The notes under the pieces are model-generated. The model saw only the letters and a program-made list of their open reading frames with translations, was not told the origin of the DNA and ran no database searches. Source: Antedon mediterranea (taxonomy: Eukaryota; Echinodermata; Crinoidea; Comatulida; Antedonidae). Taken from it: a stretch of DNA of 64,000 nucleotides. The stretch spans positions 25,956,412 to 26,020,411 of the forward strand of contig NC_092675.1 of NCBI RefSeq assembly GCF_964355755.1, in the 5' to 3' direction. Shown piece after piece: positions 11,254 to 24,500 of the stretch. Position 1 is the stretch's first letter. Every line of letters begins with the position of its first letter. The position numbers and the translations under genes are program-made.

Positions 11254-14200
11254 TCTTCTCCTGCTAGTCGCCTGATGGCAGTGCAGTATGCTGGTACAGT
11301 CTTCCCAGGGAATCATGTTCCATCTAAGTTTGTACTTCTTCTTGCCTGTGGTGATGAGTAAGTATACTTTTCTCTTTTACACTTTCTTTTCTCTTCTATT
11401 CATTTCCCTCTATTTGACATCTTTTTCCTCTTCTTTTCTTTTCTTTTTCCTTGTTTCTTTCAATTTTTTCTACTTTTTGCTCTTCCATTGCACTCTGTCT
11501 TTCCTTTTCATTTTTTTTAGCTTTCTTTTTTTCTCATCCTTTAGTTTGTCTTAGTTCTATTTTCTTCCTTTTCTTTTCCTTTAATCTTTCTTTTCTTTAC
11601 TATCTACTAAAATTTAATTGTTTTTTTTAATTTTTAAACTTTTTTTTATTAGGAATGATACAATACGTAGTGAAGCCGTAAACATTCTCCGTGCTCACAC
11701 AAAGGTCAGTGAAGCTGACATAACATCCCATCAGCCAGCTGGAACTTACATGCCATCATTTCCTGAAATGGCATTGCATCTGAGGTCAAAGGTAACAGTA
11801 AGTGGGAAATGTGGTGACTTTCAGAACAGAAATTGGAAAACACATTTCAACTGTTTTAATTTACAATTAACTTTAAAACAATTTAAACTGTTAAACATTC
11901 AATAATTGGTTGGCATGTGTTTGTTTATCTGTCCTGTCGGTTTTGTTTTTAGTGTTAATGACTGCATTATGAGGATGATTTGTTTAATTGTACGTAATTT
12001 TAATTCTTTTTGAATATTTTTCTAGGCTGCAGAAGCCATGAATGCTCCAAAGCTGAAGTCACAAGGCCCTCTTGGCACCTTTACAATCCCATTCCATCCT
12101 GGGTCTTTTGAGAAGGTAACGCATTATTGCTTGCGCTTTTGTAATCATCATTCATTATTATATTCTAAATTATGAAATTAGGTTAATTAATAGTTAAAAA
12201 TAAATAACACTTTATATTTTAAAATCTCAACTTTATTTTCAGAGGGTAACCCTCTGGCATCCAGAATGACAAACGTACTTAATTAAATTAAACTATTTAT
12301 GTGCTTTCTATAAATTTAATTTATCTTTTCTAGATATCGGTTTACTTACGAATGTGCTTAGCTTATTCTGCCGGTGTTACGCCAAATGTAAGCACCATCG
12401 AACAAAGGCAGAAACAAGGCCCTGCTCTTTATACATACATTCAAGGCCTTCTACAGAACTATAGTGGTAGTCGACACAATCCTCTCATGACATACCTAGG
12501 CCTACTGAGACAGTATGTATCAGCTATAGGAGGTGGGGCGGCTATGCTGCGTCTACTAGAACTAGCATCTATTGCACCGAGTAAAGTAGGGCCTGAGTTT
12601 GCTACCAAAACTGAGCATTTAAAGGTAGGTTTTTGATGTAGTACAAGAGTAAGTTGAGTGGCCGTGCGGTTAAGACAGTGGAACCGTAATTACATAGCCA
12701 TAACATCGGCAGGGGTTCGAGGCTCACTCACTCCATGGTTCTGGTGGTAGAACGAGTCTTCTCGGATAAGGACTATCAACCGTAGGTCCAGTGTACACAA
12801 CTAGCTCGTGTGCACTTTAAAAGAACCTAGTACATCTTTCGAGACGAGTAGGGGGTTACCCCGGTGTATTAGTACATCACAGCCACTGATCACCAACTGG
12901 GCCCTCTGGGAGACCAGTCTTTGACTGAAGAGGTCGCCCAGTATAAATATAAAACAAAACAAAACAAAAACTAGAGCAGCACCAGTATTTTCTAATTTTG
13001 TAAAGAGTAATTAACATTCATAATGCTGTTTTGTTTATATTTCTAGGCCCTAGTGGAGTCTACTGATGATAAAATGAGGGAATATGCAGCACAGATGTAT
13101 GGTATTGTTGCTTGCTATATGGAGAGGCCTAGCCTCAAGCAAGACCTTAAACATTTGATACACTCCATTGATCATGACGTAAGGGAATTGGTTATAACTA
13201 TTGCTGAAAGTTTACTTTACACCTCACTCAATAGGTTATTGGTTGGTTTGTGCATATTGATTTGTTAGTGAATTTTTGTTTTGTTTTATTTTGTTTCAGA
13301 ACTATGCTACTCAACATGGAGCCATATTGGCTCTTGGCTACATGATAAGTAAGCTGATCGAGAAAGAGAATAAGGATGGCAAAAGCTACATCCAACGTGA
13401 CAGAGACAGTCTTGATTCCTCAGAAGATGATGTTTATAACGATGCAATGAAAGCCATTGGTAAAACATGTTTTATTTTAAGAGATTGATTCTGTCAAAGT
13501 GGTGTTCAAATAGAGGAAAACCTGTAAAAATAAATGTTAAAAGTGTATAAAATTATTACAAACATTCTTTGGTTTTGTTATAGGGGCTATGCTTGAATCC
13601 ACCAATAAAGATTTAGTTTCTGCAGCCTGTGATGCCATTGCTGCTGTTGCCTCTCAAGGGGCACTGCCACTCAGTGGTGGTGGTAATGGTAGCTTCAAGG
13701 GCAAGAATAAGGGCAGTACATCAGTTACTAAGCATTATGTTGTGAAACAACTGACACAGTTGATCAGTAATGAGGGCTTTGCAGAACAGGTAAGAGCATT
13801 TAGGATTACTTCAACATTTTGTTTAAATGCCCCTCCTTTTGGATACCACTATTTAGGGTATATATGTTTTAACACTACCCCTATTATATTATTATTATCC
13901 CGAAGATATCCCCAAAATTGGGCATTCATTTTAACTGTACTTAAAACTGACCATAAGTTGTACTAGTATTAAAAAACTATCTTGGTTTTGATGATACCGC
14001 TAATTGTTTACTTTAGTTTCAAATACATTAAAATTATTATTATGTCTTAATATGTTTAGGTAAAAATAAAAGCTGCTAGAACACTTGGCAATCTTATTGT
14101 CGGTGAAGCAGATTTCCCATACAAAGAAATTGTAATGGAAGTATTAACTAATACAATTGAGGTGAGTAAATGTATTTGATCAAAGAGTCACAATAGTACT

Positions 14201-15820
14201 GTGATACTGTTATAATATTTTTACATTGTACATAGATGAGACAATTTAATTTGGTCATTATAGAACTATAATTGTAATGGATATCTCTTCCATCTTTCAT
14301 CAGAATTCAGCTGCCAAAAAATCAAACCACATTGAGCTTCACTTTGGCTTAGGAGATGCTTTGGGTACTGCCATGCAGGGAAGAAGTGCCCCAGAGGGGC
14401 GTGACCAGTGGCTTGAGGTGACAGCTTATGATGGTTTAGGAGACATAGTTAATGGAAACCTCAGTGAATGTATTGAAACATTGTTGATGGGTTTCAAGAA
14501 CAGTGACAATGAGAAGTACAAAGAGGTGAGTACAGCTCTGTCTACACTATCAAACTAGTTTGAAAAAAAGTGTGATATGCTTAAATATGATAGTGATATG
14601 ACATCATTATGTCCATGGGCACATCACATTTTTTTGTTTGATAGTGTGGACAGAGCTTTAGATGACCACGAGTAAAATGTTCATTTTATGGTTTTTGGTT
14701 AATAGCAGCTTTTCAAAATAGTGAACGAACTACTGTATTGTTTTTGATACTATCTTAAATATCAATTTGTTTTTTAGGCTGTATGTATCAGGCTTTTGAT
14801 TCTTGTAGAAATCTTTTATCAACGTGAGGAAATTCAGGTAAACAAAATTTAATTTTGATTTATAATTTTTAATACAAATATGCTATTACTATATTATTGG
14901 CTGTTTATATATAAATAAATCGAGTTTATTATCAATATTTACTAATGTTTAAAGCCATTAATTATATTTTGAGTGTCATTGAACCTTTTATTATAATTAT
15001 AATATTATTTCATATTTAAACTTTGTTTTAATTTAATTAACAGAGCCAGCTACCAGATCTTAAGAATATTATCACTCAAAAAGTTCGAGAGTGGGATGGT
15101 ATGTTCAACCGATTTATAAAAATATCTTCTTTGTACAGAAATTAAGTTCTTGATACAAAAGCAGATTTAGCCTTAAATTGTTGCTATTTGAACTCCTATA
15201 TGCAGTAGCGTACACAGGGGAAATGGTCCCTAGTTTAACACTTCTTGGGGCTGGAGAATTGCATTAGGGTTGTTTATGCTCTGGGGCACCTTAAGCTATG
15301 GTGCCCCTGGGTTTAGCCTTTTAGTGCTCATAGTTGATACGCCACTGCCCAATGTGAATTAAGTTATATTTTTTCATATTTTTTTTTCTCTTTTGGTTTT
15401 TGTTTGTTATTCATAACATATGTATGTTGAATCGACTATTATGTATTTTATCCGTTTATTTTATATTGACACTGTTGATTCGTCTATTTGTTTTTTAAAT
15501 ATTTTTATATAGTTTATTTTATATCATTGTTGTTACTTTGGGAGTACGGAACCTGAACTCTTGTTATAGTGATTAGGTTCACTTTTAGGTTCCTGCCTAC
15601 TCCCTTAGTTTCTGTGTTTTGTTTGTTTGTAACTGGTTTTTGGCAATAAATAATAATAATAATAATAATGTATAATTTTTGAAATGAACAATAATATAAT
15701 ATAGCTTATTTATTTATTTATATTCCAGGTTCTCAGCAGATACAGTATCTTCCTGAAGAGACCCAGTCTAGGTTACTTATAGCATTAAAGGCATTAAAGG
15801 CTGCTGAGGAGATTAACTAA
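11254..15820 (+). CDS. ECM29-like HEAT-repeat block, partial paralogue, probably 3' part of the receptor gene
   Basis: Twelve exons: 11254-11357, 11653-11797 (or 11791), 12026-12115, 12334-12624, 13047-13178, 13300-13459, 13584-13789, 14060-14161, 14304-14525, 14778-14837, 15044-15098, 15729-15820 with stop TAA. They give 552 residues in consistent phase. The sequence opens SRLMAVQYAGTVFP and contains ISVYLRMCLAYSAGVTP, both strongly like the middle of the proteasome adaptor ECM29 (ECPAS), a HEAT-repeat scaffold that binds the 26S proteasome. It matches residues from about 486 of the canonical ECPAS on the opposite strand, then ends early with a short unrelated tail (KALKAAEEIN). The N-terminal third and C-terminal half of ECM29 are missing. 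There is no clear start: the first Met is inside the first exon at 11275. The first exon is phase 0 and the preceding receptor exon has a phase-0 donor at 10862, so a fused transcript is the preferred model. A free-standing truncated gene or a decaying duplicate remain possible, although no stop or frameshift interrupts it. Confidence 0.8.
11360..11651 (+). repeat. Long polypyrimidine tract
   Basis: Almost the whole intron between the first two ECM29-like exons is C/T on the + strand. It is low complexity and open in one frame, but not coding. Confidence 0.75.
12655..12969 (+). mobile_element. tRNA-derived SINE with conserved body and (AAAAC)n tail
   Basis: A tRNA-like head (box A-like GTGGCCGTGCGGTTAAG, box B-like GGGTTCGAGGCTC at 12713-12725) is followed by a body with CTCGTGTGCACTTTAAAAG and ACGAGTAGGGGGTTACCCC, ending in AAAACAAAACAAAAC. 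It lies in an ECM29-like intron. The same body recurs without its head near 46631. Confidence 0.75.
14534..14660. mobile_element. Palindromic MITE, family A, copy 4
   Basis: Clean terminal repeats AGCTCTGTCTACACTATCAA and TTTGATAGTGTGGACAGAGCT. It starts 9 bp after the splice donor of an ECM29-like exon. Confidence 0.85.
15202..15348. mobile_element. Small inverted-repeat DNA element
   Basis: GCAGTAGCGTACAC at the left and GATACGCCACTGC at the right are imperfect inverted ends, with an inner hairpin GGGGCACC...GGTGCCCC. Resembles hAT-like MITEs starting CAGTGGCGTA; superfamily uncertain. Confidence 0.45.
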
Positions 15821-17060
15821 AACAAGACCAAAGTTATCGCCCATTTAATGATGAAAACCCCACCAAAGCAAGAGTATCTAACTTATAAACATTTTATTTT
15901 TATATGTAATTTTAATCATTTTTCCACCAACTTTTCATTTATTTTAGATTGTTAATTATTTACATATATAAATCCAACCTGTTTAGATTTAAATTTAAAG
16001 GTTAAAATATAGTAAAAAATAAGGAAAAAATTGAAACTGTTGGAACTTCAATACCCAGTATAGACACAATTTATTTGAGCATTGTAATGTTTGTAATTAT
16101 ATAAAATTGTATGTAGTTTTTATAACTCCTGACAAAACAATATTAAAGGGAAACCTCGGTCCACAGTGTTTATTTGTATACTGTATATGGGATAAGTGTA
16201 GTTTTTTTTTTAAAGATTTTTTATATTCTCAGGAAAATATTTTAAATACATTTTTATTGGTGTCTTTACAATATTGCAAATTTTACTTCATATTCATATT
16301 TTTGTATTATCAATTATAATATGATTTTTAGCTTTTGAAACATTCCATAGTGTAAATACAATTGGTAGGTTCATTTATTTTGTATTTTTAATTGCAGTAC
16401 TTGTAGAGAAGTAGAGGTTGTGTATTTTGTCAGCTGATTATTTATAATATTGATCTGATACATTTTATGTATGTACATTATAACCAATTTTAATCAAATA
16501 TAATCACCTGGAATCATAATTAGGCCAAGAAACTGGAAAAAGAAGTCGGTTTTACAGCGTCTAAATTGTACTGTGATGTGGTATGCTGTAGGTTTTATAG
16601 AGCAAGTCTTCCCTGATGCTTCGATCAATATACCTTACTTTAACATATTAATTTCGCCACTTTGCACTTTCGCTTGTCTAGATTTAGTCAAAGGAAGTAT
16701 AATATTTAACTAAACAGATGCTAGTACTTAAATAGAGCATAAAATAAATGCAGAAAATGAAATTAACAAATTAATAAGTAAATAACATTAGAACTGATAA
16801 ATAATATAGTACATTGTTTGGTAATGTTTTAGAATTTAAGGAAGGTGAGAAACATTGTTAAAGGGACATATTTTGCTGGCTGACACATGCTGGTCAGAAT
16901 GTTAAGTATACTGTAGTGTAGCATCTCATTTTATGCAAAGTAAATAAACAATTATATATGTTTTGTAATATGTTTTAGTTATGGTTTTATTTTGTAACTG
17001 TTCAAAAAGGGCATTAACCAAAATAATAATTATTAACAGTATCTTGTATCAGACTTTATT

Positions 17061-17180
17061 TAAAGCTCTGTTTACACTACCAAACTTTATGCGACAACAA
17101 AATGTGATGTACACATACAGTATATGGACAATGATGATGTCACATCACACTTTTTTTTTACTAGTGTGGAGAGAGCTTTA
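17061..17180. mobile_element. Palindromic MITE, family A, copy 5
   Basis: TAAAGCTCTGTTTACACTAC on the left, CTAGTGTGGAGAGAGCTTTA on the right, with a core matching the other copies. Confidence 0.75.
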
Positions 17181-17454
17181 CAGTGTATTGTAGTTTTGAA
17201 TACGATGTCCAATGTATGATTGTACTTTGTCTTTCGAGCAAATTAGCACACACTTATGAATTCTATATGAAGACAAAATTTTGGGTCACATCTTGTAACA
17301 AAAAAATATCTATATACATAAATCAAACATTCTTAATTTCTAGTTTGATTGTAGATTCAACAAGAGACACTCAGTTATTAGATGTAATAGAAATGTATCA
17401 ATTTATTATGAAAACATTCTAAAAATCACTTATTGTTAATGTCAATGTTTACAA

Positions 17455-17600
17455 AAGAATGCAACACGGACGTAAGTAAAACGCAAGTAATTTGACCAAT
17501 CACGACATGATGAATCACTATTCTTTACATTGTGATTGGTCGAATTACCTGTGTTGCGCTGACATGTTTGTGTTGCATCCCAGTGGGAGCCAAACATAAG
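17455..17600. repeat. Diverged copy of the GTGATTGGTCAA element
   Basis: ATTTGACCAATCACGACATG and CATTGTGATTGGTCGAATTA are mutually inverted around the centre, and the right side ends TGTTGCATCCCAGTGGGAGC. Related to 1452-1593 and 48925-49042; edges approximate. Confidence 0.4.
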
Positions 17601-17829
17601 TACTTGCCAAAGTACTTCGCCTTATAAGTGTCCATATAAGTATGTCCTAGATGATATTAGTTCAAGTATCTTTCAATAAAAGCCATATCTGTTTTTAGGT
17701 ATAGTTATACTGTATCTAAAATTCATTGAATAATTCCAAAATTAGACTATAATCTGGAAGTGATTGGTGGGAAGTAATGTATTTAAAAATAAATTAATTA
17801 AACTTAGTATTAAATAATAGTAATTTATA

Positions 17830-18169
17830 CACTTTTCAAATCTGCAAAATGTAACAACTTGTAAGAAGTTGTAACCAGGTTTGCATAGTGTGAATACAAT
17901 TTTGCGGAAAATCTCCTATGATTTCACATGGGTCGCTTGTAAAATCTCGGAAGAAAAAAACACCAACAAGACTCCTGTGTTTTTATTCCGAGTTCTTACT
18001 GCGTGCGTGTGTATTGCCCTGGTATTAACTGACCAATCATAGTAATCAAATACATAGCGCGCAACTATTCGATTTCACAAGGCTCGCATGTGCGTGTGTT
18101 AAAACATATAACAAGTCAGGAGATCAAACCTGGTTACAACTTGTAACAATTTATGCAGATGTGAAAAGG
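17830..18169. mobile_element. MITE with about 45-bp imperfect terminal inverted repeats
   Basis: The left end reads CACTTTTCAAATCTGC then GTTGTAACCAGGTTTG. The right end reads CAAACCTGGTTACAAC then GCAGATGTGAAAAGG, the inverted form. About 340 bp with no coding capacity. Confidence 0.65.
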
Positions 18170-18554
18170 TTATTAGTATTAAAGATACCAAAATAAACAA
18201 ATCCAATGCCATCCACAGCATTTAAAATTGATATAGTCTATTATAGTGATATAAAAACTAATATGATTATTACTATTTTCATTTTTAAATGTTCATTTAA
18301 CAGCAGCTGATATGTTTCATTGGTGATAATTCAATTTGAAAAAAAAATAAAATTTAATAAAATTAATAACATAAATCATATGATAATAGCCTATTATAAA
18401 AATAAATAAACTAATTAATATTTTGTTCTTATCAATTCAACATTGTAGCTGATATACTTAAGTTAAAATAACTGCATCAAAAAAGAATTGTGTAAAAATA
18501 ATATGAATGAAATCATACATCCTCTTATGGGATTTAAATGCTTAGTTTATTATT

Positions 18555-21500
18555 TTACTCTGTAACATCCCCTTGATCCTTCAGTTCTTGTTCAGCCTCT
18601 GCTTCTGTTGCCATTTCCTCCACCTCCTCTTCAGGTATGGCAGGCAAGCTAGAGATGGCCTTCCTGACATCTGCAGCATGGTCTCTCAATGGTCTGTCTG
18701 GATCAGCTCCCATCTTATTCAGAGCATCCAACAATTGACCACGTAAATTATTAGTTAAAAGAACAGTCACATCAGCACCTGGAAGTGACAGAATGAACAG
18801 ATAATTAATGTATACAAATAATTAATGTTTATGAGAAATGTGAAACCAGTTTCATCTGGTTTCAATGTAGTAATAAAAAGATATAGTTAATGAATTACAA
18901 ACTAGTGTAAAACCTATGTATATGAGTTGAAGGAGAAGAATATTTCTATGAGAAGAATAAATCAATTCTATTTAAGAAGGCGGAGACGAGTTGAATAGGA
19001 CAGTCAGAATTAAAAACGAAAATATATCAATGGTATGAAAAAGTCAGCATTAAAGTGTTAAAATACTCACTTGATAATCTAGCAACCATATCATCTATAA
19101 TTTTTACTGCTGATCTTCTAATAGCTACATACTTAATAATAGCTGAAATAAACAAATTGAGAATATATCACATATTTTGGTGTATAAGCTATATTAAAAA
19201 TAAAGTCTGAACTTCTTTATATACAGGTATAATAATAGGTATAGGTATATAATGCTATATTAAAAATGATTAAGCCTGGCATTGTACATAACCTAAAATA
19301 TACAGGAAATAATGCATTATTTTTGGTACCATCCAAACTTACCAAGTCTGCTACATAAAACTGGAACTATTTTGATCAAAATTGAACTAAGAACGACTTC
19401 ATCTTCAGAACTGAGATTACCTTGTAAATATACCAAACTGAATTGAAAAAAAAAAAATTTTAATTAAAAAATCTTTGTTTAGTCACCCCTACTTACAATC
19501 AAACGTATATTTCCAATTGATATATAACTTACCGTTGTAGGAATTGTGACATTGCCTTTAATATATGCACTTGTATCTTGAAGGTACTGATTTCTACACC
19601 AGCACACATTAAACCACAAAACCGTTCATGTTGAATTTCTAATATAGTAAATATAAAACAAAATGTTAGGTAATAAAGATATTAGAAAAATAATTAAACA
19701 ATAATTTAAATGAATTTCCTTCATAAATTTCTCAAATAAAATGTATGTAGATAATTAAGATTACGAATAATGGAATGTACCAATATTTAGTCAACCAGAT
19801 ACTATTGGGTATAGGACTAAACAGTTTTCAGGAAATCTCCATTTCAGAATGAAACTATATACAAGATTTTAGAAAATTAAAACTAGTTTTGTGAATGTTT
19901 GAGTTGAAATTTGAGTTGATAGAAAACTTTGAGTGTGGTTCATATTGAGATCAATAAGCTTACCTTTAATTTTGGTATATTACAGTATAACCACTAAAGT
20001 GTTCCTTGAATTGGGGTTCTTTGGTGTTTCATGTGAAATTGAATGAATAGGGGTTTCCTAAAGAAGAGGTATTATTTTTAACAATTGTATAGCATCATAC
20101 AGTACCTTGAGTGTGCCTTGTTTTGGGCCATGCTTTACCTAGACTTTCATAGGCAAACTCCTCAAGTATCAACTGCTCTTCTTGTGCTTCTCTGTCTTCT
20201 TCTTCCTCTTCTTCTTCATCATCATCTTCCTTTTTTGTCTGTCATTATTTTATTGTTGAAAACACAAATGTTAAACTTTTTGTATAAAAGGTGACTATAA
20301 TAGCATAACAAATTTTCATATATTTATTACAAGTACAAAAAATAAATAATAAATTGTGTAGCAAATAAAACACAATTGTCTTTACTGATGAGTTTATGGC
20401 CACTGGAAAAACAACATCGACTAGAGCCTTTATATATATATAAAACTCCACTCCCAAAGACTTTGTTTATGTAGAGCATCTTGTGTTTATGTTTTTCTTG
20501 TGAATGGGAGTGCCATATAAAGGATAGTGAATGAATTTACTTATGGTTATCCTTGGCAATTTGCCTAAATATAAATAAAAGGATTGGTAAAATCATTCTG
20601 GCAGTAGAGACTAGTAAATATCAACTTCAATATGGTTGTTTATTAAACAAAACAGACATACAATAATAATCATCAATAGTTTTCATTCACAAATGAAACA
20701 TTGCTGGTTTATACAGGACATACATACATACATACAGTATATAATTGAATAAGTAAATAGACACTATCCTACCTTATCTATAACAGGGTAGAGTATCTCT
20801 GCCAAGTCTGCAAACCTATCGATATCATGCGTTAGTAATATAGTGGACATACACTGTAAGGCCTCCACCTTGTAGCTAACTTTCTCTTTTTTACATTCCT
20901 TCAACAATGCTGCTAAGATATCTTCCATGGTTGGCTGATCTGATGATGTATCACCCTCAACTACCAATGAACCTCTAAACAAATATAATACACATTATTG
21001 TGACAACTGAAATCTATCTGAAAAACCACAGTAGTAAAATATACACAGTATATAAAAAGATAAACTAACGTTCCAGTTTAGTACTGTACTCAAATTAAAT
21101 TCAATTATATTGTAGAAGACACTAATGATGTTCACTTACTTTGATTTTGTACATAAGGATGTTAAAGCCTTCAATAACTCTTCCTGTGGATGACATTGTT
21201 AAACATAGCAATCGTAAATTATCAATTGATAAATACCAACTTTAATACAATGTATATCTAATAGTAATATTGCATTTGAAATGACATTTTGAACGTCAAT
21301 TAACTATTGAAAATCTAAACAGATTTTAATAATAGTTCGTTCTTATATAACACAAAGCAAGCTCTCAACGCGTTGCACATTTTAACCTATTTTAATCTAT
21401 ACATTTACAAACATATTACATATTATTCTTATATTATATTATTATTTTGTAAGCTTTGAAATAATAAAGATATCTGCAAATCTAAATTATTTCTGCCTAC

Positions 21501-24500
21501 CTTCCCATCCCATGTTCTACCAGCTAAGCCCTTCACAACCAACTTCAGTAGCTGGCCAAGATGTGGTTGAGTTAGGCTTGACCCTAGCTTACTAGCTATT
21601 GTACTTATTGCTCTTGCGCCCTGTGCTTTCCTGGGCCAGGATTGTGAAGCGAGTGCATCTTGGGTAATTGTGACAAGTTCTGGTAGATAAAGGCGAATGC
21701 CTCCCTCGGTGCCTGGTGTTGAATCAAGCCAAATGTCTTCCCATATAGACTCCACATGATCAGAATTTGCTGTTTGTTTGGAAAAATAAAATGTCATAAA
21801 AAACAACAGTATAATCATGTAGAATAAAATAATAGTACAGTATTGGGTTTTATTTATATTATTTTATTTATGAATACTTTTAAAGAATAACAGGTAACAC
21901 TCTAAAGCTCCGTCTACACTAACTTTATGTGACAACAAATACAATGTGCCCATATGGACATGATGATGTCATATCACCATATTTGGGCCTATTGCTACTA
22001 TATTTTGGCACATCACACTTTGATAGTGTAGACAGAGCTTAATAGTGTAGACAGAGGTTTAGAGTTTGAAATGGAAATACATTCATAACAAAAAATTAAA
22101 AGATTAAAGAAAACATATCAAACCTTTTTGTGGTTTTTCATGCATAGCTAAAAAGGTCAAAGGTAAAGCTACTGATGCATGATTCTTCAAAACATCTGAA
22201 TTGCTCCGTGAAATTGCATGAAGTGTCAAACCACAAGCATCTCTCAGTGAATCATCTATGTAACAAATTTGAAAAAAATGTTATCATAATTATTATTAAC
22301 AGTACATATTTATAGATACATATACACAGCAACAAATATTTGAAAAAAACCATACCATCTTTTTCCAGATACCAGGATTTAATACGGTTAAGAAGTTTTT
22401 CAACACTACTATCCTTTGCTACCTGAAAAAATAAATATTAAAGTTATTTCCGCAGAATGCATTATAAGATCCACTCATTTCTAAAACAATATTTTATGCT
22501 TCAAAGACTTTTTCTTTATATATATAAAACAAAGCAATACCTTAACTAGATGTCCAATTGCGGATGAATTACTCTTCCTGACAGCTGCGCTACGGTCACT
22601 GAAACCAGCTAGGAGACTGCTTAGAATCTTGCCTATATCAACAAACAAAAATGCATATTATGAACAGTTTTGAACCTTTGGTTTAAACTAATGATTATGG
22701 ATGACCATAACTCAAAGCTAAGAAATGGTCAATAATCTGTGTAGGTGCCGTATGTAATGGCAATGACAGTTTTCTGTTTCTTGTTCTCTTCAGCAGCTCC
22801 TGCACTTCCTGATGTTGTACTCCTTTTGTAAAGCCACTCTGTCAGGCTGGACATCCACAGTACACTTTTACTACCTCTTCCAATTGATGTTTCCAGTCAA
22901 AGGCCAAGTTCTTGATGCTGTCTTTTCTGATAATGTACTGTACAAGGGCAATGATGATATTAATGAAATAAGTCTTACTTGCATATTCTTCAAGATCTCT
23001 CGGACAATGGCTGCTAAGCATCACCATAAAATTAGCTGCCCCTACCTAGAAAGAATTCAAAATTAAGTAGAGGGAGGAAACAGACTTTCTTTACTGTACA
23101 GTAAGTCATAGTCAACACGGAGGAGCATCAGTATTAAGCATTTTCATAAAGCTTGACTGTCTACACTATCAAACTTTTATGACAACCAAATGTAATGTGC
23201 CCATATATGGACAACTTGACGTCACATCACTACCATATTTGGGCACATCACACTTCTTGTCAAACTAGTTTGATAGCGTAGCTTAAGAATGTGAAATTTG
23301 ATCATATTCATTTCAGTTTTAAACACTATTTATCACGTTGAAACCACTTACTTTTGTATTCACTCCTACTCCATACTTGATGACGTCAATAAGTCTAGGA
23401 ACAAGCTCTTTTAACACTTCACTATCGACATATTTTGTGCACTATAATAAACAGAATACAGAGTTTTTAGTAACTACATAGTTGCAAAAACAAGCAAAAT
23501 AATGTGAGGTACACATCATACTCTATATTTTTGCTGCATAAATATACGGTATACAAACATATTTAACTCACCAATGTTATGGTTTCCATCATTGATGAAG
23601 ATTTTGCAGCTGCTACTCGGATATCATCAAGCTTTTACAAAGAAAAAGTGTAAAATAGATGACATATTATTGTACATTAAAACATATAAACACCTAATAT
23701 ATAAATACCTAATGTACAGTTTTGTCACCTTGACTCTTTTTCCACTTATCATTATTAACACTTAAGCTCTCTCTACAGGAAACTTTATGTGACAACAGTG
23801 TGATATGGACATGATGATGTCATATCACTACCATACTTGCGCACATCACACAAATCAGTTCATACTTCAATATCAATATTTCTAGTTATTTAATTAGTAT
23901 TTCCTTTCTCTACTAACATAATATACATAATAGTCATCATCATATACTATAAATTACCTTTTCAACAACTCCTTGGTTTGCACTGACTCGTGATGATAAA
24001 TAATTCAAACGGTTATCTTCAAGTCCACTTAAAGATTCAAGCAATGCAATGACCAGTAGTGGGATGTGTGGTGTTAGCATTTTACCAGCATTCTTAGCAA
24101 TCTTTACAATCGTATCCAGGCTAATACATGAAAACATGAATTTATATAATTATAAAAAAAACAAGGCCAACAGCCATTAAGTCGCGTGCTACAATGCATA
24201 GTGATACCGGACCGACAGACAAACAGACCGACAGACCGACAGACAGACGGACCGACCGACATAGTGAACTATACTGACCGAAATTACTGAACATGTTTAA
24301 AAATGTTGAAATGTTTAAAAACATTTATATTTTTTTAATTTACACGTGCGTAGCCTGTCACTTTTGACGTGCTCGTATAACGTAATTTCGAGTTGAAAAG
24401 TAAGTCAAGAAAACAGAAATCGGGCAAGAAGAGTGCGCAATAACATTTAACGCGCAGTGCGCGCGCAAAAATCTGCGCACTCATGGCAATTTTGTAAACG

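Larger units (their letters stand above)
15821..18554. other. Intergenic space between convergent ECM29-like and ECPAS genes
   Basis: No gene seen. It holds the 3' flank of the ECM29-like gene (candidate AATAAA at 16743), two inverted-repeat elements (17061-17180 and 17830-18169), and a copy of the element with GTGATTGGTCGAATTACC near 17460-17600. ECPAS has an AATAAA (complement at 18546-18551) only a few bases after its stop. Confidence 0.6.

Noticed and set aside
11288-11554. Open frame in the C/T-rich intron
   Set aside because: Low-complexity Phe/Leu/Ser coding from a pyrimidine tract between two solid exons.
12655-12730. tRNA gene
   Set aside because: Box A and box B are recognisable, but no cloverleaf with paired acceptor stems can be drawn and a SINE body follows directly.
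15540-15680. 3' end of another non-LTR element with a (TAA)n tail
   Set aside because: The AATAAATAATAATAATAAT tail is suggestive, but no coding remnant or family match can be shown from sequence alone.
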